Source: Oryzias latipes | Taxonomy: Eukaryota > Chordata > Actinopteri > Beloniformes > Adrianichthyidae | DNA length: 64,000 nt | Assembly (NCBI RefSeq): GCF_002234675.1 | Contig: NC_019859.2 | Coordinates: 9,327,983-9,391,982 of the forward strand | Direction of reading: 5' to 3' | Shown here: one piece after another, positions 46,250 through 57,900 of the stretch | Numbering within the stretch: the stretch's first letter is position 1 | Layout of the letters: each line of letters opens with the position of its first letter | Translations under genes and position numbers: made by a program | Notes under the pieces: model-generated | Seen by the model: the letters and a program-made list of their open reading frames with translations, nothing else | What the model was told of the DNA's origin: nothing | Databases searched by the model: none

Positions 46250-48256
46250 TTGTGGTCAAGGTGGACTCTGAGATACATGAAGTATAGGACAATTTCAGTG
46301 CTGTTTCCATCAGTGGTACAGATGGCCGCTTTTTTTCTTCCTGCAAAAATCCGCGGAGCCATTCATCATTTTCAACATTATTTGGTTAGGTCTGGTTGCC
46401 ATGATTACAAATGGCATTAAAGTCATGTGAGGATAATCACAGATGCTCGTTTCTAGGGTTTCAAAAAGCCATCTGCCCACCGGCAGAGAAGAGCTTCTAT
46501 CTGTATTTTTGACCAACCATTTTTTTTTACTGCTTGATTCTACTAAAAGCTGTTACCTGCTGTTAAACACTATTGCTTTGTTACGCTAGTTACACTTGCT
46601 AAAGCACATTGAGTGCACATGTTCTTCCGTCTGAGTTGCAAGATAAGAAAAACCTCCCTGGAATACACCTGTATCAGTTGAACCAGAAGTGACATGTGAC
46701 AAGAGACATGAGAAGTGTGCAGATTAGTTTTCCTTCCCCCGTCTTAAGCAGAAAGGGGGCAGCAGCAGGAGCACAGACACAAGTTACAACTAAAGGATCT
46801 TGGAAATAAATCCTAGACACTGGTTGAGCATTTGGACAACTTAGCCCAGAACATCGGACTTGGGGGGGGTTACAACAAATACAACAACAACAGCAACAAA
46901 GATTGGCACTGTCAATATAAATGATCTATGCAGGTTAGAAGAAAGCCAACTCTGTTTGGATCTGACAACAACAAACCGGGAAAACTCCGTTTACCATTAA
47001 AGGTCAAACAGCTGATTTAACTAGATGACTTTTTTTTTGCATGTTTTTGCTGTAAATATATTTCTGTGAGAAATGCAAAAGGACAGCAAATCAGATGCAT
47101 GAAATCAGTGGGGTTGTCATCATTTGTACATGCAGTGCAGGAGCTTCTGCAGCAGTATAGCTATGGCAGCTGCTGTGCAGTTTTATCTGCTGACGTTTGC
47201 TTTGAGACAGCTGCAGCTGTGCTTCACGCTGAGACGCAGAGGCCAAAGACCTGTCAGCGGCTCAGAGGCATTCAAGATCGTTCAGTGTTCAGGCCAGGAC
47301 ACCTGTCTGTCTTTCAGCTTCAAAATGTGGTGGAGGAGAATCTGAAAACCGATTCTGAGTGTTTGTTTTGCAGAACACATTTCATGGCAGTTGTTTCTGT
47401 AATCAACACAGTAAATAAAAACCTCTCAGAACCCAGTAAGGTGATACTAAAAGGCAGTCTGGTGTTGGGGATAAATGTATTTAGAAGGTTGTTGAACTAG
47501 ATTTGTGGAGGAACTGGCATTGGATTGCAATGAAAATGCAATTCTTAAGTCTATGAGGAAGTGAAAACCTAATAATAAATACTTTTCCTATTAAATGTAT
47601 TTACTTATTTTATGCTTATCAATGTTTAAAATTTAAAGACAAAAAAGTTTTGTCTTTTACTTTTGTTGTTACAAAAGCACCTAAACATTGGATGTTTGGA
47701 GGTCATGTGGACTTACAAAAAAAAAAAAGCGCTGTTGTTATTGTCATTATTGTAAAAAATTACTATTTCCCAAAAAAAGGAAAAAACACAAAAAGGAAAC
47801 AAAACTTTGTGATCACAAGCATGAGATTAAGTTAGGATTTGGAAACAACCAGTGGAGGGCAGCAAAACAGCATTTTCTGCTGTAACCATATAGACAAAAA
47901 CGAAACATGACATATCTTTTTGTTGCCATAATTACTTGCATTTACTTCTGTTTCTTAACTTCACTTTTCAAAACACAGTTCATTAAACTCAGACTTTTTG
48001 TACAATTTAACTGCTTCCTTAAAGAAAAAGCAACTTTGCGCCTCTATCAATAAATCAACAACATTTAAAAAGGCTTGAAATGTAATTTGAATGATAATTA
48101 ACGGGTTAAAGTTAGTTTGTTGCATGTGTCCCTTTAGATTCTAAAGTTTAGAAGAACTGACTTATGTTAGGGGTCAGAAACACAACTACAAGCTTCTGCT
48201 TTCAGTTTTATTTATTTACACTAAATTCTTCATTCATCTTTTAATTCTTTGATAAA

Positions 48257-48287
<31 letters not shown>

Positions 48288-48790
48288 CTGATTGATTGAT
48301 CGATTGATGTGCGATGTAGATTGATGAAATAAACTAATACTTTCTTAATTCAAGTAATAAATGTAAAATTTGATTCAACTAAAGCTAAATTGAAGAAATA
48401 TGTGAAAGTGACAATGAGAAGAAGTGGAGCTGCCGTTGCTTTCTTTATTCTGGTCAGAAATGTGTGTGGATGAAAGATTAAGGATATTAATGAAAAATTA
48501 AAAGGCTTGCTCTGGCTTCTTCAGAACTGCAGCTGTTAGCCCTGATACAGTTTTCTAGTTAAGTTTTGGTTTGTGCCCTCCTCCTCTGTTTTCGGTGCAG
48601 GCTGGTGTGGGTTCTCCTGGATGGCTCCACCCACTCACCTGTGGTTTTCGGTGAAGTAGCACACAGCTGCCTGCTTTGATCTATGCAAGCTGTGGTTTGA
48701 TGTTTCTGTTTAAGTCTTCAGCTGTTCAGAGAGTACCCTGCCGTGGCTAGGATAGGCTCCAGCAACCATGTGACCCAGAAAGGATCAATT
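46250..48790. other. Intergenic stretch between the Ig genes: no supported gene
   Basis: A+T-rich sequence with a GATT tetranucleotide run (about 48259-48305) and the unrecognised frame listed separately. Nothing else is recognised. Confidence 0.4.
47066..47497 (+). other. Unrecognised 144-codon open frame in intergenic DNA
   Basis: Begins MRNAKGQQIRCMKS and is Cys-rich in its first half. I recognise no domain, signal peptide or splice context, and two overlapping frames are open across part of it. Probably chance, but it is the longest unexplained frame between the two Ig genes. Confidence 0.15.
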
Positions 48791-48800
48791 TGGTTTAGAG

Positions 48801-49935
48801 CAGGGGTCGGGAACCTATGGCTCGCGAGCCATATATGGCTCTTTTGATGGTCACATGTGGCTCGCAGACAAATCTTTAATTATACTTTTTTTTCTTTCTT
48901 TAGACCAGTCCTTCTCGGGCGCGATGCGATGCCAGAGGCGCGCAGTAGTAGCGGTGCTTAGACAGAAAAATCTGCGCCAGCATGATCAGTTTACTATTAT
49001 CTATAATTTCACAGAGTTTGTACCACCTGGAAACCTGTGAATTGACGTGCCTAAAACTGCGCGCTCCCGTCTCTGAGAAAGAGCGCGCAGATGCGGGGAC
49101 GGGATGTGTGAGGAAGAAAGCAGAGGGTGGGAGTGAGGGGTTGTGGAGACAGTCAGCAGGTGAATCGCGCAGGGATTGTAAAAACGTAAAACCCGCTGCC
49201 CGTCACTCACTGCAGCGTGTGAGTGTGTGTTTGTCTCCGTATCTGCATGTGAGCAGTCTTTGTCACATCTACAGAACATTCAGACCTACGATCACGTTTA
49301 AAGTCTCAACACCTGCATGAAGCAGAAACTCACCACGTATAATCAACCAGACTAGACCATCAGCAAAACCACCATGAGAAATACTCATCATTTATTAGCA
49401 ACAGCATAACGATGTTATTAAAAAGAATCCACAGACTTATTGTACTTTAAAAATGTTGAAATTATATCAAATGCACACATTCATTTGAATATTTAGTTTT
49501 AAACATATTGTCGCGGACTGAGTTGGACTGGCTGGCTGTTGGGTCGCGTTAAAAGTTCTGGAGTTCATTAAACGCATCAAGCAGAGATCTGATTGGCTCT
49601 CAGTTCTGTTGCTCAGCCTGTTGTTAGGGGGTTTGGACCAATGGGGTTCAGCAAAGGCCGAATAAGGGAAATGGGAGGGCTGGAGCGCGAGCAGGTGAAT
49701 ATAAAGTTGGGAGAAGCGCTCTCGTCTCGGCGGGAGAGATTTAGGAGTTGCTGAATTAATTGTTCGGCGTTTGTTGTGGTCTACAGTAACCAGAATAAAG
49801 AACCTTAAAAGAGGTTAAGTCTCCGTGCCTCAGTGTGGGAAAGGGACACTACATTATTGTACGGCTCTTTCGAAATTACAATTAGAAATATGTGGCGTTT
49901 ATGGCTCTCTCGGCCAAAAAGGATTCCGACCCCTG
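48801..49935. mobile_element. hAT family 1, non-autonomous, with intact ends
   Basis: Ends CAGGGGTCGGGAACC and (inverted) ...GGATTCCGACCCCTG, with exact 8-bp duplication GTTTAGAG at 48793-48800 and 49936-49943. Subterminal GGCTCGCGAGCC and ATGGCTCT are typical of this repeat type. No transposase frame; a solo LTR (49509-49853) is nested inside. Confidence 0.88.
49509..49853 (+). mobile_element. Solo LTR-like insertion inside the hAT element
   Basis: Begins TGTCGCGGACTGAG and ends GGGACACTACA (TGT...ACA). It has a TATA-like TATAAAG near 49701 and AATAAA near 49794 in the order expected for an LTR on the + strand. The five flanking bases do not match (CATAT and TTATT), so the target duplication is lost or the borders are slightly off. 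Confidence 0.55.
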
Positions 49936-49943
49936 GTTTAGAG

Positions 49944-50671
49944 CAGTGTTTTTCAACCAGTGCGCCGCGGCACACTAGTGTGCCGTAGGAGATGGTCAAG
50001 TGTGCCGTGGAAAATTGCCCTCATTAATTGATCTAAAAACATTTCCCATCTCCAGGAAATCAGCTCTTTGTTCATCCAAACAGGTCCTGATAAAACACTG
50101 AGTAGTTAGGAATATGAAAGATCATGAAATACTTTTTTTCTTTGTGTTTATTTGATTCTATTAAAGACATTTTTATAAAAATGACGGTAACGCGATTTAG
50201 CTGCAGCTATAACTGTTATCTGAAAAGTCCCGCAGCTTCTTGAAGGCTTAATCACATATCATCTGTCTGACCAATCAGAAGTGTTTAAAGTATTCACTTC
50301 CTTGTTCCAATTTAGCTCATAACTCACTCAGTTCCAACAAAAATACCAGCTAAAGCTCGTCTTTAGCGGTGTAGCTTTCCACAGAATTCGGTATCAGACC
50401 GTGGAACAAGTGAACAAAACCATGAAGCTCAGAGACGCGAGTCTTTCTGCCGTTTTCTGGCAGTTTTAACACTACATCTCCCATGATGCGTTGGCTTAAA
50501 GGGACGGGACAGCGCCTCAGCGTACAATGAGTCGTCCTTGTAACACGTCTTGAAACCACAACAAACATACAGTTTGTATGTAACTTAAGTTTTATTACAT
50601 CTTTTAGAAAAAACGTCTGCAACTTTCTGCTTTTTCTGCCACAATTATCACAAAAATGCACGTCAGATTGG

Positions 50672-50702
<31 letters not shown>

Positions 50703-50824
50703 CTGTAGATCAAAACAGACTATGAGTTTCTGCTTTTTTTTTTTGGGGGGGGGATGCTGGTGTGCCGCGGGATTTTTGTCAAGGTTAAAGTGTGCCGTGG
50801 CTCAAAAAAGGTTGAAAAACACTG
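49944..50824. mobile_element. hAT family 2, copy 2, intact ends
   Basis: Ends CAGTGTTTTTCAACCAGTG and (inverted) ...AAGGTTGAAAAACACTG, flanked by GTTTAGAG at 49936-49943 and 50825-50832. The octamer on its left is also the right duplication of hAT family 1. Contains a G run of more than 30 bp (about 50670-50702) and an internal block shared with 20655-22000. No transposase. Confidence 0.88.
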
Positions 50825-51905
50825 GTTTAGAGGATGGATGGATGGATGTTGAATTCTCAGTGTCAGAGAGATCTGGTCTATTCAAGCAACAATTTTTTTC
50901 CCTTGTTGAGTGGTGCATTTCTTTATCAATGTATTGATTGTTTGTTTGTTAATTATTTAAACTCAATCATCCTGCTATACTGTAGCAAGTTCAAGATGCA
51001 TTTTGTAAAGGACACTCTCTGGAAACATATGTAACAGTTATGATGCGTTTATTGCAAGTACTGGTAAAAATGAATATCATGTAAAAGACCAAAACAAACT
51101 TGACAAGATTCCATTCAATAAAATGAGATTTTGTTGACTATGGAGAGCAAAACATTTCACCGAAGCCCCCCGCTTGAACAAGACTAAAAGTGTTTAGCAC
51201 CATCACTGTTTATAAAATATGGTAACATTTGGTATTCACTTATTAGAATGTAGCTACAGTGGTCTAGTCTGGTTTGCTTTGCTTGATAACCTGTTGCAAA
51301 CGGTAATTAGAAAAAAATATTAAATAGTGAGCCAAGTTCATCAGAGATCCAATTCATTCCCCCACTTTTCCAACATTTCTTCTGCAACCTTACTGAGTTC
51401 TTCACTGGATGCAATTTAAAAAAAAAAGTTTGTAGAATCTGATTGTTACCTTCTTCTGATTCTTTCAGTGTTTGGTGCATGAAGGATTTAAGTATTGCAC
51501 AATGAGGAGGTCCGGTCTTGTTCCCTTTTTAATATTAAGAAGGATCACGACAGGAGATTTCTTGACCTGTATTGTTGATTTTTTTTTATCACCTTTTGAG
51601 CTTATCTGCTACAATGTTTTTCTTTATTTCTTTTTTTTAATTGTGTGTTTTTTTAACATTTCTTGCAGATGCTGTTTATACAGAATTTGTTGAAATTAAC
51701 TAATTTTTATTATACCAGCAGTCTTTATTTTTGCTGTTAAGGGGACTTCTGAGTATCATCAGGCTCACTCAACAAAAGAAAAGAAAAAAGCAAGTTTACA
51801 ATTTTTTTCAAGCTTTTTGAGATTTTTCTTTGCGATATATTATGAACAAATGTCTTCATGCTAATTTTCACTCTCTCCTGTAGAAGACACATCGTCTGTT
51901 CATAA

Positions 51906-51915
51906 ACAGGAAGTG
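51906..51915 (+). promoter_or_regulatory. ETS-type site upstream of the cd7-like gene
   Basis: ACAGGAAGTG, 74 bp before the start codon, is a strong ETS-family consensus of the kind found in lymphoid promoters. No TATA box is evident. Role inferred. Confidence 0.4.
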
Positions 51916-51988
51916 TGCAGTGTCTTGATTCAGCTTATTTGTATTTGCTACAGGAAACAACTGCAGCATTCACATCTGATTGTTCAAG

Positions 51989-54900
51989 ATGGCAGCGCTG
52001 TTCTTTTCGTTGTTGCTGTTCGTTGTTATTGCCTGGTCAGGTAAGACCTCTTCTTTATATGTTTATTACCTCAAAGGATAGCTAAAAAATGCAAATGACT
52101 TATTTTTTTTATTTTGATTTGAGTTTTTTTTCCTTAAATTTTATTTCTGTAGCTGTTTTGTCTTTCAGGAATCTAAAATAATGATTCTTATTCTGACACT
52201 TAACATCTTTGTTCTTCCAATTATGTGTAAAAAATTTGAGGAGCTGAATAGAACAGTTATTTTTTCTTTCTTTCTTCATATTTTCACATTTCTGATGACA
52301 ATTTTCCTCTTTTTATTGCAGAGGGCAAAAACATTTATTCTCGATACGAAGGTGAAAATGTCACTCTGACATGTTCATCAAGTACAAATACTGGCTACAT
52401 TGGATTATATCTGTATCATTCTTTAAATGAGACAAAAGAGGTTTTGTTCTTTAACAGTCAGTCTCCAGAACCTTCTGTTCGAGCTAACTACAAAGGCAAA
52501 ATTGTCTGGAATGGATCTTTCACAACCCTCAACATCACATTGACAAACCTGACTGCCAACAGTGAGGGTATCTACACCTGCGAGTACAAATCACATTCAC
52601 ACGAACCTCGGACGTCCCAAATCTACGGACTTCATATCAAAGGTTTGTTTCCCTTTCTTTTTCAACAGTTCAAGAATAGTTGCATCCAAACCCTTGTTAG
52701 GATAAGTGCCTATTAATTACATGTGTATGAATGTGTTTATTTAAGCACAGTTGCAGCTAACGCAATCTAGCTCTGCAATTGCCAGTTGTAGGAGAACATT
52801 TATTTTGGAAAACTGGGAACTTTGTTCTGCTTTTTAATATTGTCTTATGGTTGAATGAACCCAAAGCACAATTTTTTTAAACGTTTTAGTCAAACTGTTC
52901 AAACACACCTGATCCAGCTCATTGAAAAGGTCCGTAGATACTGATGCTCTATCAGAAATGTTGAAGCAAAGAAAAAGCACAACATACATGCAGGATCATT
53001 GTGATCCTTGAGAAATTCTGTCTTTTGCACCACGGAAGACGGAAGATGCACCACGGCCGCCCTACCGCCGTGGTGCAGCGGTAGGGCGGCCGACCCATGA
53101 TCGTAAGATTGCAGGTTCGATTCCCGCCTTGCAAGCCCATGTGTCGAAGTGTCCTTGGGCAAGACACTGAACCCCACCTTGCCTCTGGTGGGAGGTTGGC
53201 GCCAGTGTTCAGCAGCGGAGCCGCCATCAGTGTGTGAATGTGTGTGTGTGACTGGGTGAATGGGACTGTGACTGTAAGCGCTTTGGGCCTTCGTAAGAAA
53301 GTAGAAAGCGCTATATAAGTATACGCCATTTACCATTTACCATTTTACTCTTTAGTTTTATTCTAGGATGTTGAGATGTGAGCACTGAATACATGGCATC
53401 TTCAGGTCTGAGCACCCAAAAGTGCAAGCAAAATGACATTCCTGTCTCGTGCTACCAATTTTAATTTGTTTGCTTTCGAAAATAATATTGTTACAATGCT
53501 AACGTGACAAGTAAAAGGAGAAAACGCCGAGAGAACAATTTTTTAAAATTGCAGATAAAAGAAAATCACAAAGCAGCTTTTTACGGAGCCCCGAAAGCAA
53601 CATAAAGGTTAATTGAAAAAAATCATTTGTAGTGGTTTCTTATGCGCACGAGAAAAAAATCTATGTAAAAAAAAGGCTTATGTCCATCATTTACCCTTTC
53701 AAATTAACATAAAACAAAATAATGTCATGTGTAAAAGTTTGGGCACCCTGCAGAATTTAAAACAAGCATCGCCCCTTTTGGAAAAACCTCAGCATGGCAG
53801 TGTTTGATTGTTCACAATTAACAATTGCAAAGACGAGGTGATTTCAATCTGTAAGATTTAACCCTTTTGCTATCCTTGGCACTTCAACATTGGGAGTTGG
53901 GTCATCTAGACCCACTAGAAATCTTTCCACCTTTATCCACCTTTGTCATGGTAGGGAGAACAGGTCAATGTGAGGCTGGGGTCGTTTTAAATAGCACAAG
54001 GATTGTAATAATCTGATCTCATGTAATCCATGGAAACCAGTGAAGATCACAAATCTTTGAAGAAAAAAGGTTCAGCGCACTGTCTAGTGGGTCTAGATGA
54101 CCCAACTCCCAATGTTAAAGTGCCTAGGATAACACAAGGGATAAACAAGCCTGGTGCATTTTGGAAACAAGTTCTGTTAACTGACAAGTTTTCTTCAACT
54201 TTTTGGGCGGAATGAGCGAAGGCACGTTTGGAAAATAAAAGGCAGAGAGTTTAATGATAAGAATCACTGTCTGACTTTTAGGCAATCGATCATGCTTTGG
54301 GGTTGGGTTTCAGCCAGCAGAGGATGACTTCTACAAATGGATGGTGATCCTAAACACACCTCAAAATCCACACTGGTGCACACTAAGAGGCAGAAAATGA
54401 AGGTTTTGCTGTGGCCTTCCCAGTCATTTGACCTCAACATCATTGACCATAGACCTGAAGAAAGCAGTGTGTGACAGACATCCCAGAAGAGTGGTAAGAC
54501 TTTTGTAAAGAAGACGATGAAGATCCCTCAAACATTAATTCAGAGACTTTTGGGTTGCTTCAAAAAGTGTTTACAAGCTGTGATACTTGCCAAGGGGGCA
54601 ATACAAAGTAACTCTGCAGGGTGTCCAAACTTTAAGACACGGAAATATAATGTTTTGGGTTTTTTGAAAGGGTAAATTATGGAAATAAAGCCTTTTTTTT
54701 AACATGTTACAAGAATGTCTCATATGTAATCAGATGTTGTTTGAAGATTTTCCATCTTCCATTGGCTTCTTTAAACACAATAACTTTTTACCTGAGGTGC
54801 CCAAACTTTCAATCCCTGCTCTAGCTCTTCGTGCACTTGATAAACCAGTACTAATTTTCTTTTTAAATTTTGTTTTGTGTTGTTTTGAAAATGTAAATGA

Positions 54901-57900
54901 AGGAAATGAAGCCTAATGTTTTTTGACAAATAAAAATAATTTTTCGTCTATAATCTGATGCCGTTGAGAGATTTTTCAATGTTTTTTTGTGTATTTAGAC
55001 TCAGGCAACCCTGAGTTTTTTTTTGCCAATGTGATGATAAAATACTACGGAGCCCGTGACCTGACATGTATAAAATAATAAATAGCAAGCAAAAGAGCTC
55101 CCTTGGCGGCCCGGAGCTCGTAGGAGCTATGTCCGGTATAGCGAAGCAGCAAACTTGGGCATTTTCATCTAGACAAAAGTAAATCGATCCTTCTTGTTTT
55201 TATTTTTCCCCTCTTGAACGAATGTGGGTCACAGAGACACGGAGTTAGTGGCAGAAAGCGGCTTTTGCAGCTGGCATGGAGTGCGTATGTGAATGAATCC
55301 AGACAAGGAGACCTAAATACCGATGCTTTTGTGCTTTTTAAAATAAATACATTTGATCTCTAAACATCATCCGTGTCTTCCATGCACACGCAGACAGAAA
55401 TGTGAAGGTATCTGCTATAAATCCAAATATTGCTCACATCCGTGTTTGTGAATGACTTATGACGTGAATAATTATTTCGTTCGCACAAATTAATTAACGT
55501 GTCGGAACGATATTTTAATTTGTGGGAACGAGATAATAATTATTTTACCCATGTCAGGTCACGGGCTCAGTAAAATACAGACTAAAGACCAAAACGGAAG
55601 TAGAAGCCTCTCTACAATAAATGATTTGCTTTAAGTATTTTGATAAAGTCAGAAGATTTTATTTGCTGGACTAATGCTTGTCTTAATTCTACAGGCCTTA
55701 CAGAGCAGAAATGCAACACGATAGAGTCGTCTAAAGATTGCCCCCCAGATTCACCCATCCTGATGACAGCTATTGTTCTCATTTGTATCTTCTTCATGGT
55801 GGTGATAGCGTTTATCCTGGCATTACCAAAGGTAAGTTTACATCTATTTCCACCATTTCAAACTGTTTGTATTGATGAAATTACTACTTTACTACATGCA
55901 GTCTTGTTTATGCAGTCATGCATAAGGCACTTGCTGCTAAATGTAACATTGGAGGATCTAAGTCCTTATTTAATAATATTAAATGTTAGTAACCAATCAA
56001 GTATACAATCATAAAAATTAAAAAAAAAAAGTGAGATTACTTGTTTTTCCCCAAATTGTTTATATTTTTATAGAGTTATTCATCGTTATCATTTGTAGAT
56101 CTGATCACATGATAACCACAATAAAAGACAGAGAATATGTCTTCCATATGATGAGGAACTTGGCGCACCATCAGTATACCACTACTGTGCAGGCTAAACA
56201 ACCACATAAAAATATAACATCCAATAAAAACAAAAAATCTAGTTCAAAAAATAAAAGTAAGAAAAAATGGATTCCCCTGTTTAATGGGTCATAAAACATT
56301 GTTTACCTGTCATGAATATCAGCAGCTAGAGTATCACAAAACAGATGCTAAAATGCAAACACAGCATCTCTAAAATAATAACAATAACAGAAAAACTGTC
56401 TTGATTGACAACATAACGGTAAAATGGCAACAGCAACAATCATTTAGTTGTTGGATTTTATTTATGATTTCCTGCAGGACAAATTTGTGCTTCAGGACCA
56501 AAAGGCAACTCAATATTATTGATGCAACGTGGGATGTTTTAGGCTTTTCCCTTAGTTATTATACAATATTAGTAGTTTAAAAGCCAGAATTTAGGGAATT
56601 GTGTTTATCTTATCGGCGTGAAAGCACTGTGTTTTTTTTCTTAAGGTAGCAAAAACTGACATTGTGACAACAAATAACGTTGTTAATGGAGTTTCTTTTT
56701 TTTAATAACTACAGTAGAGACACAAAATTATGAGACAACACACAACTGTGCGTTGGATGACAAACTCATTTTTGAGAACTTATTTGTAAAACATTTTCTA
56801 TTCTTCTTGACTCAGGAGTGCTCACTTGAGACCAGAGCAAACATTTCAAGACATTTGTTGGGAGAAGTTTTAAACACTTTAAAATTCATACGATTTGCAG
56901 TTTGTTTCAAGCTTCTGCAATTTATTGCGATACAACCCCAAACTGAGAAAGGATGTAGGGAGCTTTAGATGATTAAAAGTTTTCCATTAGTTCAAATATT
57001 TCCATCTGAAGTCTTTCAGTTTTTCACAAATCAAGAGAAAATAATTGATCAATTTTGAAAAACATAAAAACTAATTAGCAGGTGGATAGATGAGACTGGG
57101 GATCTGCTTTTTTTGACGTTGGTAAGGAACAACAAGACTAAGGTTTTTCCAAACTCTGTTAAGATACACAACCTTTAAAACAGTTATTTACAGTACTTGT
57201 ATCTACATATGTAGGATGGTTCCATCGCATAACGTTTTGTTAAAATGTTCATCCATACTTAATTCTTTGAATTGCAGACGACTTCCCAAGAGGTTTTTTC
57301 AATTCTGAAAAGCTTCAATTCTTTAACTTCAGTTAAAATGTTTGAGCATGCAAATGATTTCAGGTGTATTCCTACAGATACGCCACTAAAAATAGTATAT
57401 TTGTGAAATTTGAGAGCAAGAACAAAGTTTTTTTGCATGGAAAACAAGTTAAACAACAGGAAGCTTTACCGACTCATAGAAGCTAGAGAACTTTGGTTGG
57501 CAGAGGAAGGAAACATGAGACCGCAAAGCAGACAGAACCAAACAAGAGTATGAAAACAGCGCAAGCTTGCATGGCAAAGTGAGAAATCGTTGTGAAGAAT
57601 GTAACCACAAATTCCTGTACATATAGTGCATTGACAGGCAGTGTTGTGCTTTTTTCATTTAAACCAAACCTTCTTCAATATCAGAGATGTGTCAGTCTAC
57701 AAATTTCCTCTGAACAAACATAACTTTCTAAAACTAAAGCTAAAATTACCAACATTCTGAGAATTTTTGTGTCCTGTAAACTCAATTAAAGTTTGTCACA
57801 ATCTTAGCATTTATCAGAAACTTTTTTAGACGTTGGAATGTGTTGAGCACCCAAATTGTTTAAAAAAAAATCATCTCTCATAAATGTATAAAAAGATCAT

